Source of the DNA: Pseudobacteriovorax antillogorgiicola
GTDB lineage: Bacteria > Bdellovibrionota_B > Oligoflexia > Oligoflexales > Oligoflexaceae
DNA: 64,000 nt
NCBI RefSeq assembly: GCF_900177345.1
Contig: NZ_FWZT01000009.1
Coordinates: 62,001 to 126,000, forward strand
Reading direction: 5' to 3'
The notes below the pieces were generated by a model. It did not search any database. It was not told the origin of the DNA and was given only the letters and a program-made list of their open reading frames with translations. A program made the position numbers and the translations under genes. Shown one piece after another: positions 1 through 9,111 of this stretch (the first letter of the stretch is position 1; each line of letters starts with the position of its first letter).

Positions 1-2
1 AA

Positions 3-1127
3 TTCTGTAATAGTTGTCACCACGAAGAGAGTGGTCACCACGAAAGTGCTGAAAACTCTCATAACTACTTTCTTGAACGTGGTGCTGACTTCACAAAAGT
101 TGAGTCATCTTCAACAGTGGTTCGAGTTCGCGGTGGACACAGCTGCTGGGGAAGCGACTGTAACGAAGATGCGGACATTCTTCAAGCGGGGATCCAGGCT
201 TGGCTTGATGAGCTAGTTGCGAGAGGCTTTGAGCTTCCAGAGCAAGAGTTTGGTGCGAAAGCCAAGGCAACAACGGCCTTTGCAGATTCGACGGACCACA
301 CTCTGGTTGTCAACCCTGCTGAGTACATGGGTGGTGCAATTTCCGCTGCTACAACAACCAATACTTGGGCAACTCCAGTGATGGATTCACCTGATGGTGC
401 TATCAATGGTTACGTGACAGCTCCGGCAGGTGGCAACCCGCGAAACGCGAATGATGCTGCTGCTGGTACGGCTGCCTACAACATCGAAGTCGCCACTGCT
501 GGGGTTCACTATGTATGGGTTCGAGCGATGCTTCCTGATGATGACCAGAATGAGTTCTTCGTCAATGATGGTGCCAATGATTTTACATTAATTGGCGATC
601 CGACTGTCGATCAATGGGCATGGCGTCAGTTGATGACTGAAGATGATGAGCCTGTGCCGCAGGAAGTTACGCTGGCTGCTGGCCCACAGACGATCACCCT
701 TCGTGAGCGTGAAGGTGGAGCCCGTTTGAGCTATGTGCTTGTAACACCTCGCATGGATCCAAATACAGAGATCTTTGCTGTCAAACTCTACGATGTAGAA
801 GTTGATATCTCTGATGTTGCTGGAACCAACGCATCTATCATCGCGACAGTTTGGGAAAAAGCCCAGGGTGAAGATCAGAAGAAGGTGATCGGTGTGAAAG
901 AGCTTCGTGTGAAATCTGACAAGCCATTGACTATCAAAGGGATCTACCCTCTCATTGATAACTACTATGCTTCGAGTCACGCGACTTACTCCCTTGTTGA
1001 AGGTACCTTTGGTACTCCAGAAGGAGAGGTTGTTGCGACAGGCGGTGCTACTGGATCGACCTGGCTCGCTGAGTTTGCTACGGCTAACTTAGGGTTTGCT
1101 TTTGACTCTGTAAGTGTCGCGCAATAG
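3..1127 (+). CDS. Cytochrome c-like / carbohydrate-binding-like exported protein, 5' end outside window
   Basis: The frame is open from base 3, so the start lies upstream of the window. The first codons read FCNSCHHE: a CXXCH covalent haem c attachment motif at bases 6-20. A His-rich stretch follows, then a segment (GGHSCWGSDC) typical of the end of a small cytochrome domain. From about base 300 the protein looks like a beta-sandwich of the CBM6/35 kind (YNIEVATAGVHYVWVRAML, then a conserved TITLRE strand), followed by a second beta-rich domain to the stop. The ccm operon at 58.4-61.7 kb would be the machinery attaching the haem. The role (perhaps polysaccharide- or surface-associated electron transfer) is inferred. 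A hairpin terminator follows the stop. Confidence 0.7.
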   Translation, partial: FCNSCHHEESGHHESAENSHNYFLERGADFTKVESSSTVVRVRGGHSCWGSDCNEDADILQAGIQAWLDELVARGFELPEQEFGAKAKATTAFADSTDHTLVVNPAEYMGGAISAATTTNTWATPVMDSPDGAINGYVTAPAGGNPRNANDAAAGTAAYNIEVATAGVHYVWVRAMLPDDDQNEFFVNDGANDFTLIGDPTVDQWAWRQLMTEDDEPVPQEVTLAAGPQTITLREREGGARLSYVLVTPRMDPNTEIFAVKLYDVEVDISDVAGTNASIIATVWEKAQGEDQKKVIGVKELRVKSDKPLTIKGIYPLIDNYYASSHATYSLVEGTFGTPEGEVVATGGATGSTWLAEFATANLGFAFDSVSVAQ

Positions 1128-1148
1128 TAGTAGCTTGTTTATAAAATA

Positions 1149-1181
1149 AAAAAGAGGAAGGCTTTTTGCCTTCCTCTTTTA
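1149..1181. terminator. Bidirectional intrinsic terminator
   Basis: A 12-bp perfect stem (1151-1162 with 1168-1179) has a TTTTT loop, an A-run before it and a T-run in the stem end. It can serve both converging genes. The stop codon of the minus-strand lipoprotein gene lies at its edge. Confidence 0.85.
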
Positions 1182-4100
1182 GTATTCGACACAAAAATTG
1201 GATAGATCCTTGTGGTTTACCCGAAGAAAAACTTCGAAAAACTGACATCCTCTCAGGAAGAGGTTGCGAGTCTTCATCGAAAAATGGACTGTATCTACCG
1301 AACCACCTACTACAATATAGTCTTGCAATGATACTTTTACTGCGTTTATCGAGTTAGTGCCCTTTTGAACTTCAAGTATATCTAAAAACTTTTTACCGCT
1401 AAAAGGATTCCAAGCTTGAAGAGTTGCATCAGTACTAACAGATAGTCCGATTTTTTGTCGCTGTGCGAGACTGATAGCTCTTACCCCTCCAACATGCCCA
1501 GAATATATTGTTGTAAAAGATAGATCTGAAGAGTTCCAAGCCTTAACTTCTTGATCTCGACCAGCGGTATAGAGTATCGTCTCAGCTAGAAGTGCGTCAT
1601 TAATCACACTCGAATGAGCATTCTTCTTAACTCGAACATTAGGTTGCTTAGTCTTGGCGCCTTCTACTAAATAAATCGCCTTGTCAAAGCCTCCGGCGTA
1701 GAGTCTATCATTCTTTGGATCGTATTGGATCCACCTAACAACCCTTTCACCAATTTCTTTGTCTTTACTTGAAAGCGTTGTTCCCACATCGAGCCTAGCT
1801 AGTTCTACTGACTCGTTATTTGACAGGTTCACTTTCTTAACATAGCCATCCGTATCGCCAATAAATACTAGGTTCCCTGATAGGTGAAACGTGGTAATGG
1901 TCGTGGATCCATAATCTAATAGTACTTCCTTCGTACCTTGATCGACTCTATACTTTATTAGACTTACTTGCCTTGAACCCTGATTATCCTGGCTTTCAGT
2001 TCCAACGATTGTGTTCGAATCAACCCACCTAAAAGTAGAAAGCTGCTCTGCAGTCCATATAGAGACTGGAATAGAATAATCCAGCTTATTCTTATTGAAC
2101 GTACTTAAGAAGATACCACCATTCGCAGTGTCATAGCTTAGAGTCAGGAGACTTTCTTCATTGAAGTCATTGGGCTCGGTATGAAAGAAGTAATGACCTG
2201 GTAGATAGACTTGGTCAGCTAAGCTTGTTTCTATGCTATGAAAGTTTACCAGTTTGTCATTTGATGTTGTTATAAACCTCTTTCCATCAGGTGAGAAGCT
2301 CAGACTATTTAAGGGTCTAGAGTGTTGATGCTTAAGGTTTCTTATGTACCCTACATTTCCCGGGTAGATGCCGTTCACTTGAACAAAAGACTCAAAGTCT
2401 TCCGGTAGACTAATGAAATTACTAGACCCTGGTATCCATGAGGTTCCATAAGACTGTTGGTTCGGCGATATGTTGTATAGAGTGTCTTTTGCTAGAACTT
2501 TTTTTTCGATCATTGCTTTCCAGTTAGGAATGATATGTGCTCCTTGGCCAGTAGTATCGAGTGCTAGGTGATTCTCATTCGTATCAGTTGTAATCTCGAG
2601 TGCAATCGATGGAACCAAGCCGGCGTCGTAAACTAATTCTCCAGTCAAAGACCAGAAACTAATTCGACTCTTATCGACTGCAGAGATTGTTTGCTCTGGT
2701 TCATTAAGAAAGGAGGAAATAGCGAGACTATTACCTAGTCTCTTCAGTGAAAAAACTCCGTTATCTCCTCCAGGTAAGTCTATTTCGTCGATAACTTCAC
2801 CTCGATTCGATATTAAAACCTCACCATTTATAGTGCCAGTAATTAGGTTCTCGTCGTCTAGCCATGCTATCCCACGAATTTGTCCGCTGTGGGCTTTCAA
2901 GGCTTGAGTTTCAAAAGTTGATAGATCGATAGTCCATGCCATACTTGTAATGCCAGCAACACCCACTTTTGACTTCGATGGGTTAATGGATGCCTTCCAA
3001 ATAGGCTCTTCAAGGTCCCATCTTTTCAAAATAGACTTTGTCTTAATGCTCCAGAGCTGAAGGCCACCCAGCCTAGTGCTGATGAGTATTCGATTCGAGT
3101 CACCTATCATCCACATGTAGTCGATTTCCGAGCCGATCTCATCTGATTGCCACAGCATTTCTCCAGACTTTGAGTAAACGACTATTAAGCCCTTTCCCTG
3201 GGTGATGACCACAACATGTTCTCCATCTGCGGTGTATTCTGCTCGCCAGGGGTAGTACGGTAGGCGACTTTGATTTGAGACTGACTGGGAGTAGCCTAAA
3301 CTCATCATCGCAAGCTTGCTGTGATTTTCAGCTAGGTCGCGTTCCAATTGGCTAGCTAACGTTTTTCGCCGCATCTCAGCTTCAAGGATTTTTCTGACGC
3401 CTTCCATATATGTCTTTGGCTTCTTTGCCTGTTCAGAGCCTAAAAGAGCGAGTTGTTGAATGAACTCTACTTCTTTTTGATCTATGACAAGAATCCTCTG
3501 CTCGCGGATCTCTGACTTGTTACCTGCGCGATCCATAGCGAAAGTAAAAAGCTGTTTATAGCCTGGGCTATCAATCTGAATGGTTTGCTTTGAGCTTTCT
3601 TGGAATATACAATTCTCCGAACCCCCAGGAGATTCGGATTCTAAGAGTTCTTGAATACAGTAAAAAATTCTATATGGGTTTTCGTCAGATACTTCGATTT
3701 CTAGGTTGGCTTGATCGACGGCAACTTGAAAGCCATTCTGCAAATCATAGGACGATCCAGGATCTACAATCTCGATTTTTGGGCTCACTTGATCGACTAT
3801 GACGTTGCACTCAATTTCCTCTAAGAGTCCGTCTTTGAATAAGTTTAAAGCTTTAAGCCTCAGTTTGTACTGTCCTTCTTGCAATTGAAAGGGCCCTGCA
3901 CTATTTAAAGTATAACCTTCCTCCCTCGTATTCTCATCAAGCAGGACTTCGAAAACTTGCTCAGGGGAATCTGCTGAAATGTCAACTTTCAAACCTACAA
4001 GTCCATAGGTGTCAGCAACTTTAAAGAAGTCTTTGGTTGTGAAGGCTCGGGCAGCGGTTTGTGTTGGACATGCTAGGACTGGGGGCTTTCCTCTAAAGTC

Positions 4101-4472
4101 TTTTAGAGAGAGCTCCAGGAAGGTTTGGTCCGTATTCTCTAGGTTAACAGTAGCTCCAAACTCGCGATTGTTATCAGCAACAATAAGAGCAGTATCACTG
4201 TCTGAGAATTCCACGCAGGATTTTTCTGTAACCTTAGCAGGCTCAAATTTACCTTTCTGATTGATGACATACGCACTTAAAGAAATAGGTGAGGTATCAT
4301 CAGCTGAACTTACTTTCACATAGCTCTTTTCAGGTGCTACATTGCCACATTTCAACTGGAGGTTCTCGAAGTGATTTGTTAGGGGCGAACAGGCGCTGAG
4401 TATCAGTGCAATTAATCCTAAGTTGAGGTCTAGATAAAGCTTGAATCGACCAGCAGTCTTTCGTTCATACAT
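1179..4472 (-). CDS. WD40-like beta-propeller lipoprotein
   Basis: A 1097-aa protein. The N-terminus has a basic/hydrophobic segment ending in the lipobox LILSAC (Cys at about residue 28), so it is probably a lipidated envelope protein. Residues ~60-340 look like Ig-like or beta-sandwich domains, including a DQVSPKIEIVDPG segment. A short helical stretch (residues ~340-390) follows. From ~400 to the end the protein shows repeated WD40-type blades, for example SFSPDGKRFITTSNDKLVNFHS, HSGQIRGIAWLDDENLITG and HVGGVRAISLAQRQKIGLSVSTDATLQAWNP. Two propellers would fit the length. It is monocistronic, between a terminator and the divergent cutA. The likely role is protein-protein scaffolding at the cell surface or periplasm; no enzyme motif is visible. 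Confidence 0.8.
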   Translation of the reverse strand: MYERKTAGRFKLYLDLNLGLIALILSACSPLTNHFENLQLKCGNVAPEKSYVKVSSADDTSPISLSAYVINQKGKFEPAKVTEKSCVEFSDSDTALIVADNNREFGATVNLENTDQTFLELSLKDFRGKPPVLACPTQTAARAFTTKDFFKVADTYGLVGLKVDISADSPEQVFEVLLDENTREEGYTLNSAGPFQLQEGQYKLRLKALNLFKDGLLEEIECNVIVDQVSPKIEIVDPGSSYDLQNGFQVAVDQANLEIEVSDENPYRIFYCIQELLESESPGGSENCIFQESSKQTIQIDSPGYKQLFTFAMDRAGNKSEIREQRILVIDQKEVEFIQQLALLGSEQAKKPKTYMEGVRKILEAEMRRKTLASQLERDLAENHSKLAMMSLGYSQSVSNQSRLPYYPWRAEYTADGEHVVVITQGKGLIVVYSKSGEMLWQSDEIGSEIDYMWMIGDSNRILISTRLGGLQLWSIKTKSILKRWDLEEPIWKASINPSKSKVGVAGITSMAWTIDLSTFETQALKAHSGQIRGIAWLDDENLITGTINGEVLISNRGEVIDEIDLPGGDNGVFSLKRLGNSLAISSFLNEPEQTISAVDKSRISFWSLTGELVYDAGLVPSIALEITTDTNENHLALDTTGQGAHIIPNWKAMIEKKVLAKDTLYNISPNQQSYGTSWIPGSSNFISLPEDFESFVQVNGIYPGNVGYIRNLKHQHSRPLNSLSFSPDGKRFITTSNDKLVNFHSIETSLADQVYLPGHYFFHTEPNDFNEESLLTLSYDTANGGIFLSTFNKNKLDYSIPVSIWTAEQLSTFRWVDSNTIVGTESQDNQGSRQVSLIKYRVDQGTKEVLLDYGSTTITTFHLSGNLVFIGDTDGYVKKVNLSNNESVELARLDVGTTLSSKDKEIGERVVRWIQYDPKNDRLYAGGFDKAIYLVEGAKTKQPNVRVKKNAHSSVINDALLAETILYTAGRDQEVKAWNSSDLSFTTIYSGHVGGVRAISLAQRQKIGLSVSTDATLQAWNPFSGKKFLDILEVQKGTNSINAVKVSLQDYIVVGGSVDTVHFSMKTRNLFLRGCQFFEVFLRVNHKDLSNFCVEY

Positions 4473-4660
4473 AAATTTTCACCTGAAAGAAAGGTATGAA
4501 TATGCCAAATATACGTATATCGCAATATAGCGAAGTTGTAAAGATTAAAAATGCTCTATTTTATCTAATAATATCAATTATTTATGAAATAATGCTAGGG
4601 CTTGTCGTTTCATCAGCAAAGGGGGTATCAAATAGATAGGGATTCCAGTATCTTGGGGCT

Positions 4661-5020
4661 ATGATTCAACAGTTTTATCTAAAAGTTACGGTTAAAGAAA
4701 TGCACCGACTCATCTACATCACAGCAGCAACCACAGAGGAAGCAACCACCATTGCCAGAACCCTTGTAGAAGAAAAACTGGTAGCATGTTGCAACCTTAT
4801 CCCGCAAATCAAATCTATTTACCACTGGCAAGGCGAAATCCAAGAAGACAGCGAAGTTCTGATTCTAGCAAAATCACAAGAAAATCGGGTATCTGCAGTG
4901 ATTTCGAGAGTCACCGAACTGCATTCTTATGATTGCCCCTGCATAACCACAGTCTCACTCTCAGAAGGACACCCTGAGTATCTAAAATGGGTTCTGAACC
5001 AATCCTCTGGCCAAAAATGA
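4661..5020 (+). CDS. cutA: Divalent-cation tolerance protein CutA
   Basis: This 119-aa protein matches the CutA1 family: a ferredoxin-like trimeric protein linked to divalent metal tolerance. Visible family features are YITAATTEEATTIARTLVEE, the LVACCNLIP segment, YHWQGEIQEDSEVLILAKS and the C-terminal HPEYLKWV. CutA proteins are ~105-115 aa, so the true start may be the internal ATG at 4700 (MHRLIYITAAT). The ATG at 4661 has GGGG just upstream and is kept here with that reservation. It stands alone between the divergent WD40 lipoprotein and the convergent SCO1 gene. A copper link with the adjacent SCO1 gene is possible but only inferred. Confidence 0.88.
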   Translation: MIQQFYLKVTVKEMHRLIYITAATTEEATTIARTLVEEKLVACCNLIPQIKSIYHWQGEIQEDSEVLILAKSQENRVSAVISRVTELHSYDCPCITTVSLSEGHPEYLKWVLNQSSGQK

Positions 5021-5077
5021 GCGGGCCGTGAAGTAACTGTGATCGTGCAGAAGGTAAGCTGGGCCCCTTCAGGGAGG

Positions 5078-5788
5078 CTAGAGGAGTGCCTTATAGTCCT
5101 TGGCAGCTCGTTTCATGGCCATGGGGTTTTTGCTATTGTAGATGCCTCGCAGATAGCCTTCTCGATCGAAAAGGTATAGGTGCTCAGAATGACGAAAATT
5201 CTGCTGGCTTTTCTGATCGAGGCGAGTGGTGTCAGCGTAATAATTTTCTCTCGCTAATCTGTAAATGTCGTCCTTCGATCCTGTCAGCAGTAACCAGCGT
5301 TGCTCATCAGCAATGCCAAGCTCTTGCTGATAGCGATGCAGCTCAGAGGGTGTGTCCATGTCAGGGGTCAAGGTATGAGATAAGAATAGTACCGACTCTT
5401 CGTGTCCCACTGATTCGTAGAGCTTCTTTATGCGTCTCATGGTCGACGGGCACATGCCTCCGCAGCGAGCATAGAAAAAATTGGCAAAGACAATGCGATT
5501 ATTAAGATCAACTCTCGTGACTGTTTTACCGAACTGGTTTGTTAATTTAAATGAGGGGAGTTGGATCAGGTTTTGGCCTTTTCGGTCCCACACAGGATCG
5601 AATAATTTTTGGGTAAACCAAGGTAGGCCCTCTCCATCTGCCTGATGACGAGTCAATCCAGAAGCCTTCAGGTTTGCAATCGCTAGATCAAAATCCTGTT
5701 CTGGGGATTCACGCTCTAAGCATGCAGTTAGGAAGAAAATGCTTAGATTTACGATGACTACACGCCTATAGTCGAATTGATTTACCAT
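5078..5788 (-). CDS. SCO1/SenC-family copper chaperone lipoprotein
   Basis: A 236-aa protein with a lipobox (FFLTAC, Cys23) and a thioredoxin-fold SCO domain. It has the CxxxCP copper site (CGGMCP, Cys109 and Cys113) and the third ligand His203 in SEHLYLFD. In the SCO1/SenC/PrrC family these residues deliver Cu to the CuA centre of cytochrome c oxidase or act as thiol-disulfide reductant. The start overlaps the end of the upstream MORN-repeat gene by 23 nt, suggesting translational coupling. Together with the divergent YHYH gene it forms a small cluster that may concern periplasmic copper or respiration (inference). No oxidase genes are in the window. Confidence 0.85.
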   Translation of the reverse strand: MVNQFDYRRVVIVNLSIFFLTACLERESPEQDFDLAIANLKASGLTRHQADGEGLPWFTQKLFDPVWDRKGQNLIQLPSFKLTNQFGKTVTRVDLNNRIVFANFFYARCGGMCPSTMRRIKKLYESVGHEESVLFLSHTLTPDMDTPSELHRYQQELGIADEQRWLLLTGSKDDIYRLARENYYADTTRLDQKSQQNFRHSEHLYLFDREGYLRGIYNSKNPMAMKRAAKDYKALL

Positions 5789-6329
5789 CGGATGCTCCCT
5801 TCACTTGCCGGCATAGTCGGCCACCCTTCAATCCCACTTGTTGATCCACTTGGCGACTGGCATTCCAAAATATTTTGCCTTCGTAGCGCCATTGCTTATA
5901 AGCCACCTGCCTGCCATGTTCTATCTTAAAGTATTGGGCAATCTTTCCATTATCATGCCATGCCCAGTTCTCGCCGGTGTGTTTGTCATCTTTAAAGTTA
6001 TAATAGAACCTTTTCTTGCCATTGCGGTGCCATCCACGATGATTGCCATGCTTGAGGTCAGCGGAGTAAAATCGATAGGAAAGTGGTGTTCCATTGGGAA
6101 ACCATTTTTTTTGCAGCCCGTGGCGCAATCCATCCCGGTATGGAATCCAGGCTTTTATGGCCTTGGAATTCGGGTATCGTTTGATAGCTATCCCGGTAAA
6201 ATTTTGGTCTTGATAGAGCTTGTGGCGGCCTTGCCTTTGAAGTTTGTTATGGGGGATGGGGTCAGTCTTTGTCTCGCTGCCACCCAGTAGCAAACTCAAT
6301 ACAAAGATCGGAAATATTGCTCTTGCCAT
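5766..6329 (-). CDS. MORN/YwqK-like repeat exported protein
   Basis: A 187-aa protein with a signal-like N-terminus (MARAIFPIFVLSLLLGG). It is followed by at least four repeats of the MORN_2/YwqK kind: YPNSKAIKAWIPYRDGLRHG, WFPNGTPLSYRFYSADLKHG, WHRNGKKRFYYNFKDDKHTG and WHDNGKIAQYFKIEHGRQ. Such repeats form a beta-meander; members are often labelled 'toxin-antitoxin system YwqK family antitoxin', but no toxin is present here and that label is not supported. It heads a two-gene operon with the SCO1 gene, which starts inside its 3' end. The product is probably periplasmic or surface exposed. The specific role is unknown; its position suggests help in SCO1 function. Confidence 0.7.
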   Translation of the reverse strand: MARAIFPIFVLSLLLGGSETKTDPIPHNKLQRQGRHKLYQDQNFTGIAIKRYPNSKAIKAWIPYRDGLRHGLQKKWFPNGTPLSYRFYSADLKHGNHRGWHRNGKKRFYYNFKDDKHTGENWAWHDNGKIAQYFKIEHGRQVAYKQWRYEGKIFWNASRQVDQQVGLKGGRLCRQVKGASDGKSIRL

Positions 6330-6418
6330 GAAACCCTCGATCTAGGTTCTCACGTTAAAAAAATGATATCATACCATTGTAGGAGATGCTTGATTTCAAT
6401 TCCATCTGAAGGTAAGCC

Positions 6419-7402
6419 ATGGGACTCATTATCAAACATATATTTCGTTTCTCTATTGCTGCGTTAACTGCACTGTCGTTTCAAAGCTGTGATACTGATA
6501 TTCTTACTACAGACGATGAAGACAGTGCGGAAGAGGATACAACTGTTGATGAACACATTGGGGAAACCAGTGAAACTCCCCCTGAAGGAGAGGTTGAGGC
6601 ACAACGGAGACCGCGAAACCAATCCGCAACAGGCACCCGTGCTGGTGCCGGTGGAACCGCGACATCTGAAACTGAAGTGGTCGAGTGCTACGGAGATGAC
6701 ACGGACATTGCGGATGATGTTCCCGCTTGGATTCAAAGTAACTTTGCATGTGTTACAGCTTATCTGTCCACCGTCGATGGTGTGGAGTATGTGGTATTCG
6801 AGACGGATAATCTACCTAATCACAAATCTCCTTACTGGGGATCGGATAGCGACTACTATGAAGACATTGGCGAAGGCCAAACCCTTCAAAACTTTACTTT
6901 TGAAGCCCAGGAGTTAACCCTAAAAGTTCCTACGACTCCAGTGGCATTGTCAAGCCCTCAAGAAGGTTTCGCAGGAATGGTGGGCGTTGCTCTCAACGGC
7001 ATTGCATTCTATGGTGGTGAGTCTAGCACGGGATCGCTTGATGACGAGTTACTGACTCTTGATTTGGGGCAAGGTCACTCGGCAGGTGGGAGCAAACAGT
7101 ATCACTATCATGCGGAACCAACAAAGTTTACAGATTACTCTAAGAGCCTCTTAGGTGTGATGATTGACGGCTATCCTATCTATGGCCCCCTAGAGGAGGA
7201 TGGCTCTGAGCCGGGGACGGGTTCTTACCCGGCGCTAGAGGCGAATTCCTACGGACATACCCACGCGACTTCCGATTTTCCAGATGGCATCTTTCATTAT
7301 CATATGACTGCTTGGGATACCTCTTCGGACCTTGCGACAGGAGTTGCCTTAGTTCCTCTCTACTACCACGGTGAGGCATCTAGAAGTCAGAAAACAAATT
7401 AG
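6419..7402 (+). CDS. YHYH-domain lipoprotein
   Basis: A 327-aa protein. The N-terminus is hydrophobic and ends in LSFQSC (Cys24), an acceptable lipobox. An acidic, Thr/Glu-rich low-complexity linker (~residues 25-90) follows. The remainder carries the YHYH-domain hallmarks: GVALNGIAFYGG, KQYHYHAEPT, GVMIDGYPIYGP and GIFHYHMTAWD. The His pairs could bind metal, but the family is not biochemically settled. The start ATG has GAAGGT seven bases upstream. It is divergent from the MORN-SCO1 operon and ends eight bases before the convergent solute-binding gene. A shared role with SCO1 in copper handling is a context inference. Confidence 0.78.
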   Translation: MGLIIKHIFRFSIAALTALSFQSCDTDILTTDDEDSAEEDTTVDEHIGETSETPPEGEVEAQRRPRNQSATGTRAGAGGTATSETEVVECYGDDTDIADDVPAWIQSNFACVTAYLSTVDGVEYVVFETDNLPNHKSPYWGSDSDYYEDIGEGQTLQNFTFEAQELTLKVPTTPVALSSPQEGFAGMVGVALNGIAFYGGESSTGSLDDELLTLDLGQGHSAGGSKQYHYHAEPTKFTDYSKSLLGVMIDGYPIYGPLEEDGSEPGTGSYPALEANSYGHTHATSDFPDGIFHYHMTAWDTSSDLATGVALVPLYYHGEASRSQKTN

Positions 7403-7410
7403 ATCAAGAT

Positions 7411-8196
7411 CTATTGCCAGTCTTCTAAATCCCAGTAGGAGCGATATCGCTCCTGCATCTCGGGAGCATCTCGCACCTCTACCATAGTATCCCATATCTT
7501 ATCTGCATAGCCAGGGTAGGTCTTTTGAAGGGCATGGGAGATTATGATGTAATAGGGCTTGGAGCTTATCGGAGGTTCAACTTTTCGAATATTGGGGTGA
7601 TTGGTGAATAGCTGACCGGATGTTTCATGAGTTACCACACCATCAAGTCTACCAAGGAGTAGTTTCTTTAAGTTAAGTTGATCATTGCGAGCGGTGTCGA
7701 TGGTTGCTCCTAGCCTCTCAAGTCTATCGATCACAGAGTAGCCAGTGATGGTCCCTAATGGCTTTTTCAGATTTATAAAGCGCTCACCGTCCCAATCCAC
7801 ACCTGAATCTTGAAGGACATACAGGTAGTAGCCATTGGCGTTTACCTTACGGCTTTCGTCCACCGTACCATCAGGTTTTTTGGGAAATAGGCCAACGTCC
7901 TCTCGATCTTTTTTGTAGCTTCCTGCACATACAGCATCAAGCTTACCCTGTTGTAACTTTGCTAGGCACCGAGGCCATGGATGTCTTTCGTACCGAACAG
8001 GAATTTTGAGCTTTTTAGAAAGCTCTTCTAAAAAGTCAAAGAAGTAGCCTGGAAAGGGCTTATTTTCATCACCAATTTTGCGATAGATTGGAAATTTCTC
8101 TTGATTGCCAAGGCAAACGGTGAGGCTTTTGGGCTCTTTGCTTAGGCCTTGGCTTGCATGACACAATGTGATAACGCACCATAATAAACGTCGCAT
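7411..8196 (-). CDS. Orphan family-3 extracellular solute-binding protein
   Basis: A 261-aa protein with an N-terminal signal (MRRLLWCVITLCHASQGLS) followed by a periplasmic binding protein-like fold of the SBP_bac_3 type. Features include LTVCLGNQEKFPIYR at the first strand, GYFFDFLEELSKKLKIPVRY, the KLQQGKLDAVCAG segment, and the second lobe starting KKPLGTITGYSV. No permease or ATPase gene is adjacent, so it may be an orphan receptor-like binding protein rather than a transporter part. It contains four Cys, which could make disulfides. A perfect 18-bp palindrome (7437-7454) lies in the last codons. It is divergent from the CheY-like gene. Confidence 0.72.
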   Translation of the reverse strand: MRRLLWCVITLCHASQGLSKEPKSLTVCLGNQEKFPIYRKIGDENKPFPGYFFDFLEELSKKLKIPVRYERHPWPRCLAKLQQGKLDAVCAGSYKKDREDVGLFPKKPDGTVDESRKVNANGYYLYVLQDSGVDWDGERFINLKKPLGTITGYSVIDRLERLGATIDTARNDQLNLKKLLLGRLDGVVTHETSGQLFTNHPNIRKVEPPISSKPYYIIISHALQKTYPGYADKIWDTMVEVRDAPEMQERYRSYWDLEDWQ

Positions 8197-8382
8197 AAGT
8201 AGCCCAATAAAAATAAATAACTGCCCAATGATATATTACCCTCAAATAGAAATATTTTCTTGCCTTGCAATACAAATCTATTATTACGATAAGCTCAGTG
8301 TTCTTGCTTTCGAATTGACTGAAGCTCGGAAGGGAAACAGCCGTAAAAAGCTTTGGGATAGTATTAGTGACTAGGAAAAAAT

Positions 8383-8760
8383 ATGACTCAGCAACAAACC
8401 AAAGTTCTTTTAGTAGACGACGAAGAAATGAATGTCTTGATCTTAAAGCGTCGTTTGCTTCGCAAGGGTTTTATCATTGCCCAAGCATGTGATGGTCTTG
8501 ATGCCATAGATTGTATCCGCGAACGAGGGCAACCAGACCTTGTCTTAATGGATTTGATGATGCCTCGAATGGATGGCTGGGAGGCGACTCGAATGATCAA
8601 GAAGAGCCATCCCGATGTTAAAGTGATTGCGGTCAGTGCAAAGGTTGATGAGGACTGTGATTTGGAGGCGAAAGGCTTTGATGCCTTTTGTGCCAAACCA
8701 ATAAACTTTCAGAAGCTAGCTCTAGCAATAGAGCGAACTTTAGAGTCTCTCGTTGCTTGA
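8383..8760 (+). CDS. Single-domain response regulator (CheY-like)
   Basis: A 125-aa stand-alone receiver domain. VLLVDDEE provides the acidic pocket, VLMDLMMPRMDG the phospho-acceptor Asp (about residue 57), VIAVSAK the Ser/Thr switch and AKPINFQ the conserved Lys. There is no output domain, so it probably acts by protein-protein contact or in a phosphorelay. No kinase is adjacent. The last 21 bp overlap the end of the convergent pspC gene. Its partner could be any of the hybrid kinases, including the distant CheA cluster; this cannot be decided here. Confidence 0.88.
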   Translation: MTQQQTKVLLVDDEEMNVLILKRRLLRKGFIIAQACDGLDAIDCIRERGQPDLVLMDLMMPRMDGWEATRMIKKSHPDVKVIAVSAKVDEDCDLEAKGFDAFCAKPINFQKLALAIERTLESLVA

Positions 8761-9111
8761 CAGGTGGCTAGCCTCAGACTGGCTTTCAAGCTGTCGATAA
8801 CGGGTTTCTACGGCAAAAGTTTCTGTTGTTACGTAGCTTTCTATTTTCTTGATTCTCAAGTCTAGGCTTTCGAACACATAGTCAAGATGGTGGGATGCCT
8901 GGGCGTTACTGCGCTTGCGCCGCTCGTCGAGAGAAACATTGGGTAAAACTGCAGTCAAGACGAGATAGATTAGTAAGCTACCAGGGCCCAATACTAAGAT
9001 TGAAAGAAGACACAGGAACCGTAAGGCGCCAACCTTAATACCTAAGCCTTGCCCCAATCCATAGCAGACCCCAGCAATCTTTCCCTTGCTCCCATCCCGG
9101 TAAAATCTCAT
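8740..9111 (-). CDS. pspC: Phage shock protein C (PspC-domain membrane protein)
   Basis: About 123 aa. The PspC domain is visible: FYRDGSKGKIAGVCYGLGQGLGIKVGALRFLC, then a long hydrophobic segment (LLSILVLGPGSLLIYLVLTAVLP). A C-terminal helical tail with LDLRIKKIESYV, a likely coiled coil, faces the cytoplasm or periplasm. PspC with PspB senses envelope stress and releases PspA from PspF. I chose the ATG at 9111: GGAG sits six bases upstream and it makes an ATGA overlap with the pspB stop. An in-frame ATG at 9123 would add four residues. It is the last gene of the operon (small protein)-pspA-pspB-pspC and overlaps the convergent response regulator by 21 bp. Confidence 0.9.
   Translation of the reverse strand: MRFYRDGSKGKIAGVCYGLGQGLGIKVGALRFLCLLSILVLGPGSLLIYLVLTAVLPNVSLDERRKRSNAQASHHLDYVFESLDLRIKKIESYVTTETFAVETRYRQLESQSEASHLSSNERL

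Noticed and set aside
588-980. A 130-codon antisense frame in the first gene
   Set aside because: Opposite a clear beta-rich coding sequence; composition unlike a real protein.
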